A model generated the notes under the pieces. That model ran no database searches. It had not been told where the DNA came from and worked only from the letters and a program-made list of their open reading frames with translations. 64,000 bases of DNA, taken from an uncultured Rubripirellula sp. GTDB taxonomy: Bacteria > Planctomycetota > Planctomycetia > Pirellulales > Pirellulaceae. The DNA lies in assembly GCA_938045805.1 (NCBI GenBank), contig CALIBL010000016.1, forward strand, positions 62,001 to 126,000, written 5' to 3'. The position numbers and the translations under genes were made by a program. Positions 27,466 to 36,728 of the stretch are shown here, one piece after another; position 1 is the stretch's first letter; each line of letters starts with the position of its first letter.

Positions 27466-29679
27466 TCAGTACTCGTTGCCAACCGCCTCCGAATCGACTG
27501 CCGCAACTGCTGATGCATCCACAGAACTTTTTACCACTTGGCGAACTTGACGCTCCCCAATTTCTTTCTTCAATCGGGCAACCGCCTCGGCCACCGGCAT
27601 GGAACCAAGATCTCCATCAATCCGGTCTCTCAACGCCAACTGCCCAGCCTCCGCTTCTTTGGGACCAACGACGGCCATGTAATTAACCAGTTCAAGCTGG
27701 GCATTCCGGATTTTCGCCTGCACCTTGCCGCCGCTGCTATCCACACTCACCTTGAGCCCTTCGGCTTCCAACTGCCTAGCCACCTGAAAAGCGTATTCGA
27801 GTGATTTATCGCTCAGTGGCAACACTCGTACCTGCTCGGGCGATAACCACAAAGGGAAAGCTCCTGCAAAGTGTTCGACCAACATCCCAGTGAACCGTTC
27901 CAGCGATCCAAAAGGTGCTCGGTGAATCATCACGGGTCGATGGGCAACATTATCACTTCCGTTGTATTCGAGCTTAAATCGCTCCGGAAGGTTGTAATCG
28001 AGCTGCACCGTACCAAGTTGCCAAGAGCGGCCAATGCAGTCGCGAACCATGAAGTCAGCCTTGGGTCCGTAGAAGGCAGCCTCGCCCTCCTCTTCGTTGT
28101 AATCCAGACCAGACTGTTCCAGAACACTTCGCAGAGCGTACTCAGCTTGCTTCCAATTTTCTTCGGAACCGACGTACTTATCGCTTTTGGGATCCCGAAG
28201 TGACAGTTGAACTCGATAATCATCAAGACCAACCGACTGAAGTACAAACTTGGTCAACTCGATCGTCGCGCGGAACTCATCTTCAACCTGATCCGAAGTG
28301 CAGAAGATATGTGCGTCGTCCTGAGTCAATCCTCGAACGCGAAGCATGCCATTGAGTTCGCCGGTTTGCTCGTGCCGATAAACCGTTCCAAATTCAAATA
28401 ATCGAAGGGGTAGCTGGCGATAAGAACGAGGCTGAGCCTTGAAAATATGGCAGTGATGCGGGCAGTTCATCGGCTTGAGCAGGTATCGCTCGTTCATCAT
28501 TTGCCACTGATGCAGCACACTCTGCCGGTCTTCAACCGATGCCGACGCCCGATAGTTGGGAAGCTCGACACCAAAGACCTTCGCCGCTTCCATCAGTTTT
28601 TCTTCGCCATCTGCGTCGATTGTTCCCTCTTCTAACCGACGACTCCAAGCATCCAACAATCCACCCACCTCGCTACCGAATAGCGGTGCGAACTGGCTGT
28701 CTCGATAATACGGAAAGTGACCGCTCGTCTCATACATCTCCACTCGACCGATGTGGGGACTGTACACAGGGTCATAGCCTCTGGAGAGCAACTCCTTGCG
28801 CAGGAAGTCTTCCAAAGCAACACGCACTTTGGCTCCCTTGGGAAGCCACAAGCAGAGTCCCTGACCCACTTCAGGATTAATCGAAAACAGGCCATGCTGT
28901 CGCCCCAAAACGCGATGGTCGCGGCGTTTAGCCTCCTCAATTTGCTCCAAGTACGCAGCCAACTCTTTCTTGTCGAAAAAGGCAGTTCCGTACAGACGTT
29001 GCAGGTAGCGACCTGAGACGTCACCCTTCCAATGCGCCCCCGCAATGCTCATTAATTTGATCGCTTTGATCTTTCCGGCATCAGGAATATGAGGACCGCG
29101 GCAAAGGTCCACAAACTCTCCCTGTCGATAGAAACTGACGCTTGATTGATCAGAAAGTCCCGTTTCAATGTGCTCGACCTTCAAGTCCTGATTTAAGTCG
29201 GCACACAATTGGCGAGCCTCGTCTCGCTCCAAGGCAAATCGCTCGAAAGGCTCCTTGTCCTTGATGATTCGTTTCATCTCCGCTTCGATTTTCGGGAAAT
29301 CTTCCTCGCTGATTTTTTCGGGGAGTTCAAAATCGTAGTAGAACCCCCCCTCCGTTGTGGGTCCAAAGGCCAGAGAAACCCCGTCATAGAGTCGCATCAC
29401 CGCCCGTGCCATGACGTGAGCGGCACTGTGGCGTAGAACCCCCAATGCCTCGGGATCCCTGCTGGTTAGCAGTCGCAGAGCCATTGGCCCCTCGTCTCCC
29501 TCTAGGTCACCAAAAGGTCGATCCGCATCGACAATTGCTCCATTGACTTCAGCCGCGACGACAGAACGAGCCAAACCTTCGCTGATCCCCCGTGCGACAT
29601 CCATCGAAGTGCCATCTGCGGGTTGCTGAACAATGGTGCCGTCTGGAAGCTGAATCTGAAGGGTCGAAGCTGACGTCAT
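27466..29679 (-). CDS. thrS: Threonine--tRNA ligase with large insertion
   Basis: ThrRS charges tRNA-Thr. The start at 29679 ([14 protein letters not shown]) opens with the TGS domain. The editing domain has HSAAH and CRGPH motifs with both His and Cys needed for Ser-tRNA hydrolysis. In the class II core, zinc ligands are Cys406 (KPMNCPHH), His in TQDDAHIFC and His in PVMIHRA. The protein has 737 residues against about 640 in E. coli. Most of the excess is an insertion of some 60 residues (about 332-395, beginning near [19 protein letters not shown]) between motif 1 and motif 2, plus a short C-terminal tail. The anticodon-binding domain ([11 protein letters not shown] onward) is intact. Confidence 0.96.
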   Translation of the reverse strand: MTSASTLQIQLPDGTIVQQPADGTSMDVARGISEGLARSVVAAEVNGAIVDADRPFGDLEGDEGPMALRLLTSRDPEALGVLRHSAAHVMARAVMRLYDGVSLAFGPTTEGGFYYDFELPEKISEEDFPKIEAEMKRIIKDKEPFERFALERDEARQLCADLNQDLKVEHIETGLSDQSSVSFYRQGEFVDLCRGPHIPDAGKIKAIKLMSIAGAHWKGDVSGRYLQRLYGTAFFDKKELAAYLEQIEEAKRRDHRVLGRQHGLFSINPEVGQGLCLWLPKGAKVRVALEDFLRKELLSRGYDPVYSPHIGRVEMYETSGHFPYYRDSQFAPLFGSEVGGLLDAWSRRLEEGTIDADGEEKLMEAAKVFGVELPNYRASASVEDRQSVLHQWQMMNERYLLKPMNCPHHCHIFKAQPRSYRQLPLRLFEFGTVYRHEQTGELNGMLRVRGLTQDDAHIFCTSDQVEDEFRATIELTKFVLQSVGLDDYRVQLSLRDPKSDKYVGSEENWKQAEYALRSVLEQSGLDYNEEEGEAAFYGPKADFMVRDCIGRSWQLGTVQLDYNLPERFKLEYNGSDNVAHRPVMIHRAPFGSLERFTGMLVEHFAGAFPLWLSPEQVRVLPLSDKSLEYAFQVARQLEAEGLKVSVDSSGGKVQAKIRNAQLELVNYMAVVGPKEAEAGQLALRDRIDGDLGSMPVAEAVARLKKEIGERQVRQVVKSSVDASAVAAVDSEAVGNEY

Positions 29680-29912
29680 CACAAAACTCTCAACTATTAA
29701 CGAGGAATTGGAAACTCGCATACCGATGGCGAGTTTCAAACAATGGAGGCATCACCCGAAATCCCGAAGCTCTTGCATTGTGATCGGGTGACGCAACCGC
29801 CCAAGAATGATGTCCGCCACCCTCCAACGTCAATCCCGCATCGAAGAAGCTTCACATTTCGCGGGAAATGAAGACCGTGACAGGCGGGAAGGAATCGTGA
29901 GGGGTTGACGGC

Positions 29913-29950
29913 AAACAATCGTTTAAAACAATCGTTTAAAACAACCGGTT
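29913..29950 (+). promoter_or_regulatory. Three tandem 13-bp repeats, probable TetR operator overlapping a promoter
   Basis: The 12-base imperfect palindrome AAACAATCGTTT occurs twice with 13-base spacing (29913 and 29926), and a diverged third copy AAACAACCGGTT follows at 29939. A TTGACG (29905-29910) and AACAAT (29927-29932) spaced 16 bases could be -35 and -10 boxes, with the repeats covering the -10. The TetR-family gene starts about 80 bases downstream, so autoregulation is likely. Confidence 0.6.
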
Positions 29951-30028
29951 CAATCCGAGTCTCCGAATCACAACATCCCCCAAGCAATCGGGGACGGCGT
30001 AATTACTTTGAGTCCCACCAAATACCAA

Positions 30029-30814
30029 ATGACCAAAAGTCCTCCAGAAATCTCGCACGCTGCCGCTGGGCACGAATCGATCGGACTTCCATCGGCCGAT
30101 ATCGATTGCGATAGGCCCCGCGGTGCGTCCACCAAAGAACGGCTACTTGCGGCAGCCGGCCCCATTTTCGCCCAGAGAGGATTCGATGATGTCACTGTGC
30201 GAGAACTTTCCTCGCAGGCCAAAGTCAATGTTGCAGCGGTTGGTTACCATTTCGGAGATAAACTGGGCCTCTACCGAGCGGTAATTGATCACATCCGTGG
30301 CCGCAAAGACCAACGCTTTCCAACTCCCGATAATACCGAACCCGACCCGAGGAAAAGGCTCACGCAAAACGTGAGTCACCTCCTTTGCAGAATGGCTTCG
30401 AGTGGCGAAATGGGATGGGAAACTCAACTGTTGTTGCGTGAGATCCAACGGCCGACCCCTGTCTTTGAACACATCGTGGGCGTTGTCTTTCGTCCGCAAT
30501 TTGATCACCTCATTGAAACCCTGCGGGAACTCAGCCAGTCCGAACTTCAAGCTCACCAATTGGAACAGATCGCCTTGAGCATCGTGGGCCAATGCACCTA
30601 CTACACCACCGGAACGAGCATGATCCGCATGCTGATTGCCCCGAAACATCTTGAAACTAAATTCAACAGAAATTCAATCGTTGTCCACATCGTAGCGACC
30701 ACTCTCGCCTCAATTCAAAGTGGGACGATCCAAGACTATGAGCAACTGATCACTGACTTCCTCGTGCCCGTGTCTGAGAGTTGCCAAAGTGCTCCTCTCC
30801 AATACACCTGCTAA
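30029..30814 (+). CDS. TetR/AcrR-family regulator, CecR (YbiH)-like
   Basis: A 261-residue one-component repressor if it starts at ATG 30029 (a TTG at 30008 is another in-frame start). The N-terminal HTH is clear: STKERLLAAAGPIFAQRGFDDVTVRELSSQAKVN followed by AAVGYHFGDKLGLYRAVI. The C-terminal part (IQRPTPVFEHIV, QFDHLIETLREL, SIVGQCTYYTTG) follows the DUF1956/CecR pattern, a group often next to HlyD-type pumps. It lies 110 bases before a membrane fusion protein and an RND pump in the same direction, so it most likely represses itself and this efflux system. Confidence 0.9.
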   Translation: MTKSPPEISHAAAGHESIGLPSADIDCDRPRGASTKERLLAAAGPIFAQRGFDDVTVRELSSQAKVNVAAVGYHFGDKLGLYRAVIDHIRGRKDQRFPTPDNTEPDPRKRLTQNVSHLLCRMASSGEMGWETQLLLREIQRPTPVFEHIVGVVFRPQFDHLIETLRELSQSELQAHQLEQIALSIVGQCTYYTTGTSMIRMLIAPKHLETKFNRNSIVVHIVATTLASIQSGTIQDYEQLITDFLVPVSESCQSAPLQYTC

Positions 30815-30924
30815 TTAAATCGCCACGAAGGTTCCTTCCTCACAACACAAACTGAGATCACACAGTTGGGATCGAGCCAACCCCAACCTTTCACCACACG
30901 CTTTCTTGTTCGACTTTCTCAACC

Positions 30925-32607
30925 ATGCAATCCACTCCTCCTCCTACAGCGTCTTTCACTCGAGGCCTCTTGATTAATTTCGTTGCGCCGCTCGCGTTGC
31001 TTGCCGCTGCAGTGTCAGTCTTTATGGCACTCGGCACGGTGGAACCGCCAAAGCGTCCCGACCCTGACATGAGTCGCAACGGGCGTCTTCAGGCCTTGTC
31101 CCCCATTCGCATCGAACCGATCAAACTTCTGGACCCGACCGAAACACCGCTGTTTCTCTCCGTCGACGGGACAGTTGTCCCATTCGAAGAAGCCAACGTC
31201 GCTGCGGAGGTTTCGGGGCGTATTATTTCAAAATCAGAAAAATGCGAAGCCGGTGGTTTTGTTAAGCAGGGTGAGATCCTCATGAAGATCGACCCGGAGG
31301 ATTATCAGCTAGAGGTACAGCGGCTCTCACAACAAAAGGATCAAGAATACCAACGTCTTCAGGAACTTGATCAAGAAATGCTGAACAGCCAGAAATTGAT
31401 CGATGTGGCCCAGCAAGACGTCAAGATCCAAGAACGAGAAATTCGTCGACTCGAATCTCTGCCATCGGGCTTCGCCAGTCGCACTGAAATCGACCAAGCC
31501 AATCGCGCTCTGCTCGCAGCGACGCAGCAGCTTGTCTCCCTAGAGAATCAACTAAAGATTCAGCGGAAGCAACGCACCCGAATCGAATCTGCCGAAAAAC
31601 TCGCTGCAACCCAACTGCAAGCTGCAGAGGTCAATCTTAGGCGAACCCACGTACGTGCCCCAATTGACGGTATCGTCGTCACTGAGCAGGTGGATGTGAA
31701 CACATTTGTGACGCGAGGGAGCCCTCTAGTAACGATTGAGAACACATCGAAGGTAGAGGTTTCAACGAGCCTGCGGATGGATCAGCTCTACTGGATTTTG
31801 GACCAAGTAGACATAGAAGAGACAAAAACGAGCGTCGGCTACGACCTGCCAGAGACAGATGCCATCATCGAGTTTGAAGTTTCCGGACGGCACGGAATGA
31901 CACACCAGTGGAATGGCAAACTCTTGAGCTATGACGGCATTGGACTGGACCCAAAAACAAGAACCGTCCCTGTCAGAGTGATTGTAGACCGTCCGTCAGA
32001 ATTCATTCACCAAGGCGAAAGCTCCATCCCATCGCATTCCACGACGCCACTGGTGCGAGGAATGTTTGTTAGAGTCCGCCTGATGATTCATCCAAAAACA
32101 CAACTCTACGTGATCCCAACCAAAGCCCTGCAACCGGGCAATCGCATCTATGAATTCACTCCCGATGACTCCGTGCTGGACGTTGCTGCGAGCGAGGAGG
32201 AAATTTTCAATCCACCGCTGGAGCCATCGGTAGATGAGTCCTTCGATCCGGTGGACTGGATCGCTGGCCGCGTCCAGATTCGCAACGAGGTAATCCCAGT
32301 CAATTCACTATCACTCGGAAACCTGAACGCGAAATCACACTCGATGCACAGCGACAATGAACACACCTCACAAACAACCTCGTTCACCGGACGAGACTTC
32401 TGGGTTTGTGAAGTGGCCGGATTCAATGGAGAAGGAGACAGATTTGTTGTCACCTCGCCACTTGGAACAGTCAGCGAAGCTTCCTTCCCGGCTCGGGCAG
32501 ACAACAGCACCACACCTTCCCCTCAGATCTCAGAACCCCTTGATTCATCGGACCAAGTGTCGATCCGCCAAACACGAAGCAGTGTTAAAGCAGGAGGCAA
32601 ATCATGA
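30925..32607 (+). CDS. RND efflux membrane fusion protein (HlyD/AcrA-type)
   Basis: The periplasmic adaptor linking the RND pump to an outer membrane channel. The 560-residue protein has one N-terminal membrane anchor (about 13-33). The barrel-sandwich half-motif EANVAAEVSGRIISKSEKCEAGGFVKQGEILMKID follows, then a long alpha-hairpin (about 125-235) and the second lipoyl half RAPIDGIVVTEQVDVNTFV. Beta-barrel and membrane-proximal domains continue to about 420. The C-terminal 140 residues are acidic and Ser/Thr-rich, which makes it longer than usual AcrA proteins (350-400). The stop overlaps the next start by 4 bases (ATGA). Confidence 0.93.
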   Translation: MQSTPPPTASFTRGLLINFVAPLALLAAAVSVFMALGTVEPPKRPDPDMSRNGRLQALSPIRIEPIKLLDPTETPLFLSVDGTVVPFEEANVAAEVSGRIISKSEKCEAGGFVKQGEILMKIDPEDYQLEVQRLSQQKDQEYQRLQELDQEMLNSQKLIDVAQQDVKIQEREIRRLESLPSGFASRTEIDQANRALLAATQQLVSLENQLKIQRKQRTRIESAEKLAATQLQAAEVNLRRTHVRAPIDGIVVTEQVDVNTFVTRGSPLVTIENTSKVEVSTSLRMDQLYWILDQVDIEETKTSVGYDLPETDAIIEFEVSGRHGMTHQWNGKLLSYDGIGLDPKTRTVPVRVIVDRPSEFIHQGESSIPSHSTTPLVRGMFVRVRLMIHPKTQLYVIPTKALQPGNRIYEFTPDDSVLDVAASEEEIFNPPLEPSVDESFDPVDWIAGRVQIRNEVIPVNSLSLGNLNAKSHSMHSDNEHTSQTTSFTGRDFWVCEVAGFNGEGDRFVVTSPLGTVSEASFPARADNSTTPSPQISEPLDSSDQVSIRQTRSSVKAGGKS

Positions 32608-35600
32608 AGCGTTTGGTGAACTGGGCGATCACGAACTCGCCGGGCATGAACGTACTTGTCTGTGCATTGATGCTCGTCGGCGCGTTTGCTCTCTACGGGA
32701 TGCGACGTGAAGTTTTCCCGACCTTTGAACTTGAAATCGTGACGATAAGCGTCCCTTATCCGGGGGCAACCCCGCGAGACTGCGAAGAAGCGATCTGTCA
32801 AAAAATTGAGGAAGCGATACGCTCCCTTGACGGCATCAAGAAAGTGACGTCCATCGCGCAAGAGGGTAACGGCGTCGTCTTGGCAGAACTTCGCAGTGAC
32901 GTAAAAAATGTCCAGAAGGTGATGTCTGAAATTGATCGCGAAATTGACAGGATCCCAAGCTTTCCAGCCTTAGCCGAAGATCCACAGATCCAGCAGGTCA
33001 CCTTCCGCGAAGCGGCCATTCGTATCGGGATTATCGGCCCAGTAGATCGCTCACCTGATGGTGAAAGAAAACTTCGCGAAGTTGCGGAAATCGTCCGAGA
33101 CGACGTCCTGAACCTTCCCGCCGTTTCATCTGCTTCGATCAAAGGCACTCGCCCCTACCAGATTGATGTTGAAATACCCGAAGCCACCTTGCGGAGCTAT
33201 GGCCTGTCACTCGGCGCGGTTGCTTCATCGATTCGCAGCCAAAATATTGAATTGCCTGGTGGTCAACTAAAAGCCGAAGGACAAGAGATTCTGCTGCGAG
33301 CAAAAAACAAGGGCAGGGTAGGGGAGGAGATTGGAAAGTTGCCTTTGGTCACTCAGGACAATGGTGTTGTCTTGACCGTTAATGACTTAGGGACCGTCAA
33401 AGATGGATTCCAAGACGTGACTTCAGCAGGTGAAATCAACGGTGAACCTGCGATGGTCGTCAATGTCGAACGAACCAAAGAAGAAGATCTGCTTGCGATG
33501 GTTGATATGGTTCGCGAGTACGCAGCCACCAAAGAATTACCCTCGGGCTATCGATTTATCCTTTGGGGAGACAGCAGTGCTGAAGTGCGGGGCCGTCTCG
33601 AATTGCTACTTCGAAACGGCTGGCAGGGCCTCTTTCTCGTCTTCCTCGTGCTAAGTCTTTTTCTTGAAACACGCTTAGCTTTCTGGGTTGCACTCGGAAT
33701 CCCCATCTCGATTCTCGGTGCGGGAGTGGCGTTATCAATGGGTGACCAGACGCTTAACATGCTCAGCCTGTTCTCGTTCCTAGTGGCTCTCGGGATCGTG
33801 GTCGATGACGCCATCGTGATTGGCGAAAACATCTACGAGCACATGCAGCGAGGCAAGAGTCGGGCTCAAGCAGCGATTGATGGGACCGTCGAAGTGATCC
33901 CGAGTGTTGCGGCATCGGTCACGACCACCATCATCGCCTTTGCTCCAATGTTTTTCGTCTCCGGGGTGATGGGCAAGTTCATGGCTGTCATCCCCTTTGC
34001 GGTGATCGCCATGCTGGTTATCTCCCTTCTGGAAAGTGTTTTTGTACTTCCGTGCCACTTGGCTCACAGTCACAGCGGATTCTTCCGCTTCCTATCGATC
34101 CTACTTTTCCCTCTTCGCCCGATCGGTGTGACTCTTGGAGCGTTCAGCAAGATTGCCGGAAAGTCGCTCATCACTGCGCGAGATCGCATCTACATGCCAG
34201 CATTACGGTTTTCTCTTCGTTCGCCACTGGTGCCACTCGCTGTTTCCGTCGCTCTTTTTATCGTCACGATCGGCTGCCTGCGTGGAGGGGTCGTCAGTTA
34301 CATCCTTTTCCCAAAATCGGACAACAATAATCTTCAAGCAACCATCTCCTTCCCCGATGGCACCACTGCCGCCGAGACGGACCGAGCAACTAAGCAGATT
34401 GAGGAAGCGATTCGCAGAGTAAACGAGCGAGTTGGGGCCGCGCGAGCCGAGCGAGATGGACTACTCGCAACCGAGATCTTTCCCCAGGAAGACGGTGAAG
34501 CGGTTGGTCCAGTGCGTTTGACTTTCCGTGACCTTGGAACAATCAGCAACCTTCAAAATCCTGCCGGTGGTGGAGGCTCGGGAAGTCACGTGGGACAGGT
34601 TTTCGCCGAGCTTTTTGACACCGAAATCCGAGATATCCACAGCGACAAACTGCTGGCCATGTGGCGTGAAGAAGTCGGTGAAATCCCAGGTGCAGAACGC
34701 GTTACTTACGGATCGGTTGGCGTTGGACCGGGTGGTAAACCAATCGAATTCAAGCTGCTAGCACCGAGTGGAAATATTGACCAACTCGTCAATGCAACTG
34801 AAGCCATAAAAAAACGTCTTGGCCAATTTGCGGGTGTCTTCGATATCGCCGACGACAACACACCCGGTAAATGGGAATTTCAATTTCGTGTCAACGACCG
34901 CGCAATCTCAACCGGTGTCACCCCAATGGAGTTAGGCGAAACCGTCCGTAACACCTACTTTGGTGCCGAAGTCATGCGTTTGCAGAGAGGTCGCCATGAG
35001 GTCAAGCTGATGGTTCGTTACCCCGAACAAGAACGTGGCAGCCTGGTGGATTTCCGTGAAATCAGAGTCCGAACAAATGATGGACAAGAGAGGCCAATCA
35101 CCGAGCTTGCCGAGGTTAATCTGAGCCGTGGCTTCTCGGAAATCAACCGAGTAGACCAAATGAGATCAGTGACCATCTCGGCCGATCTTGATGAAACCAC
35201 GGCTAATGCCGACCTCATCATTACGGAGTTACAACGAAGCTTTGTCCCAGAGTTGAATGAACGTTTTCCCAAAGTTGGCATCCGCTGGGAGGGTCAGAGA
35301 GAACAAAGCAAGGAGTCTGTTGGCAGCTTAATGGTTGGATTCGGCGTCGCGATTCTCGCAATGTATGTCTTACTGGTGCTGCAATTCCGCAGCTACATTC
35401 AGCCGCTGCTTATCCTTGCTATCGTGCCATTTGGAATGATTGGTGCGGTGTGGGGACATGCGGCGCTAAGTATCCCGCTTACACTCTTTAGCATGTTTGG
35501 ATTGGTGGCCTTATCGGGGGTGGTGATCAACGACTCAATCGTTTTGATCGACTTCATAAATACCCGAGTCCGGGCCGGCAACAGCCTGTTGGATGCGTTG

Positions 35601-35858
35601 ACCCAGGCGGGGGAGCGTCGGTTCAGACCGATCATGCTAACGAGTTTGACGACGATTGCCGGACTCATTCCATTAATGCTCGAACGCTCATTCCAAGCAC
35701 AACTGATGATACCCATGGCCGCCAGCCTCGCGTTTGGGCTCATGCTGGCAACGTTCCTCGTCCTGATTTTGGTGCCGGTTTTCTACATGATCTATTACCG
35801 GATCACGGAGCGATTAGTGTTAGCAGGATCAACCGACACAGACATCGAAGCCGGCTAG
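32604..35858 (+). CDS. RND-family efflux permease (AcrB/MdtC-like)
   Basis: The 1084-residue inner membrane pump exports hydrophobic or metal substrates by proton exchange. Twelve membrane helices in two halves surround two large periplasmic loops. N-terminal MKRLVNWAITNSPGMNVLVCALML is standard. Motifs include PGATPRDCEE, VVVDDAIVIGENIYEHM (with the Asp pair in TM4), ATTTIIAF-like ASVTTTIIAFAPMFF, and in the second half SGVVINDSIVLIDFINTR and GERRFRPIMLTSLTTIAGLIPLML. It is translationally coupled to the adaptor gene. No TolC-like gene is adjacent. Its stop is 2 bases from that of the convergent yebC. Confidence 0.95.
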   Translation: MKRLVNWAITNSPGMNVLVCALMLVGAFALYGMRREVFPTFELEIVTISVPYPGATPRDCEEAICQKIEEAIRSLDGIKKVTSIAQEGNGVVLAELRSDVKNVQKVMSEIDREIDRIPSFPALAEDPQIQQVTFREAAIRIGIIGPVDRSPDGERKLREVAEIVRDDVLNLPAVSSASIKGTRPYQIDVEIPEATLRSYGLSLGAVASSIRSQNIELPGGQLKAEGQEILLRAKNKGRVGEEIGKLPLVTQDNGVVLTVNDLGTVKDGFQDVTSAGEINGEPAMVVNVERTKEEDLLAMVDMVREYAATKELPSGYRFILWGDSSAEVRGRLELLLRNGWQGLFLVFLVLSLFLETRLAFWVALGIPISILGAGVALSMGDQTLNMLSLFSFLVALGIVVDDAIVIGENIYEHMQRGKSRAQAAIDGTVEVIPSVAASVTTTIIAFAPMFFVSGVMGKFMAVIPFAVIAMLVISLLESVFVLPCHLAHSHSGFFRFLSILLFPLRPIGVTLGAFSKIAGKSLITARDRIYMPALRFSLRSPLVPLAVSVALFIVTIGCLRGGVVSYILFPKSDNNNLQATISFPDGTTAAETDRATKQIEEAIRRVNERVGAARAERDGLLATEIFPQEDGEAVGPVRLTFRDLGTISNLQNPAGGGGSGSHVGQVFAELFDTEIRDIHSDKLLAMWREEVGEIPGAERVTYGSVGVGPGGKPIEFKLLAPSGNIDQLVNATEAIKKRLGQFAGVFDIADDNTPGKWEFQFRVNDRAISTGVTPMELGETVRNTYFGAEVMRLQRGRHEVKLMVRYPEQERGSLVDFREIRVRTNDGQERPITELAEVNLSRGFSEINRVDQMRSVTISADLDETTANADLIITELQRSFVPELNERFPKVGIRWEGQREQSKESVGSLMVGFGVAILAMYVLLVLQFRSYIQPLLILAIVPFGMIGAVWGHAALSIPLTLFSMFGLVALSGVVINDSIVLIDFINTRVRAGNSLLDALTQAGERRFRPIMLTSLTTIAGLIPLMLERSFQAQLMIPMAASLAFGLMLATFLVLILVPVFYMIYYRITERLVLAGSTDTDIEAG

Positions 35859-35860
35859 TA

Positions 35861-36604
35861 TCACTCGGCCATTAACTCATCGGTGATGTTCAGATTGGTA
35901 CTGACAGTCTGAACGTCATCATGTTCATCCAACGCCTCAAGTAATTTCAGAACCTGCTTCCCGACGGAAGGATCAGCATCCACCGTCGTCTGTGGCAAGC
36001 GAGTCACTTCTTTGATTTCTGGCGTCAGCGAAGCCGCATCAAATGCATCTCGAAGATCATCAAACACTTCAGGCGCACAGGTAACCTGAAACTTCCCTTC
36101 ATCGGTGGACTCTACATCATCACCACCGTGCTCCAAGGCGACCTCCATCAACTGCTCTTCCTCGACGCTTTCGGCGTCAAAAACGAACAATCCTTTACGA
36201 TCAAATAGATAGGAAACACATCCGGTTTTCCCGATCTCACCACCCGCTTTTGAGAACAAAGATCGCATCTCGGGACCCGTTCGATTCCGATTATCAGTCA
36301 ATGTTTCAGCCATAACGGCTACACCGCCGGGACCGTAACCTTCGTAGACGATCTCCTCGAGATCACCACCGTCAAGCTCACCTGTTCCCCGCTTGATGGC
36401 TCGCTGAATATTATCTTTCGGCATGCTGACGGCTTTAGCATCATCGATTGCCTTTCGCAGTTTCAAGTTGGCGGAGGGATCACCGCCACCCGACTTTGCG
36501 GCCACGATAATCGCTTTACTCAGCTTGCTCCACAACTTGCCACGCTGGGCGTCCACACGACCTTTACGGTGCTGGATATTCGCCCATTTTGAATGTCCTG
36601 CCAT
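35861..36604 (-). CDS. yebC: YebC/PmpR-family DNA-binding regulatory protein
   Basis: A 247-residue protein starting MAGHSKWANIQHRKGRVDAQRGK, the family hallmark. Other conserved stretches are SGGGDPSANLKLRKAIDDAK, MPKDNIQRAIKRGTGE, YEGYGPGGVAVMAETLTDN and AGGEIGKTGCVSYLF. Members act as transcription regulators, or relieve ribosome stalling in some bacteria. The in-frame upstream extension to 36709 is not similar to the family. It lies 124 bases downstream of the H1-tailed protein gene. Confidence 0.95.
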   Translation of the reverse strand: MAGHSKWANIQHRKGRVDAQRGKLWSKLSKAIIVAAKSGGGDPSANLKLRKAIDDAKAVSMPKDNIQRAIKRGTGELDGGDLEEIVYEGYGPGGVAVMAETLTDNRNRTGPEMRSLFSKAGGEIGKTGCVSYLFDRKGLFVFDAESVEEEQLMEVALEHGGDDVESTDEGKFQVTCAPEVFDDLRDAFDAASLTPEIKEVTRLPQTTVDADPSVGKQVLKLLEALDEHDDVQTVSTNLNITDELMAE

Positions 36605-36728
36605 GAATCTTTCAAAGAAAAACAGATTGGTGAAATGAAACCCAAAACAACAATGAGAAATCCTGATTGATCGAGGGAGCAGCCAACATAGAGTTGCGCG
36701 TCCTTGCAATCAGTTCACTCACTCAAAC

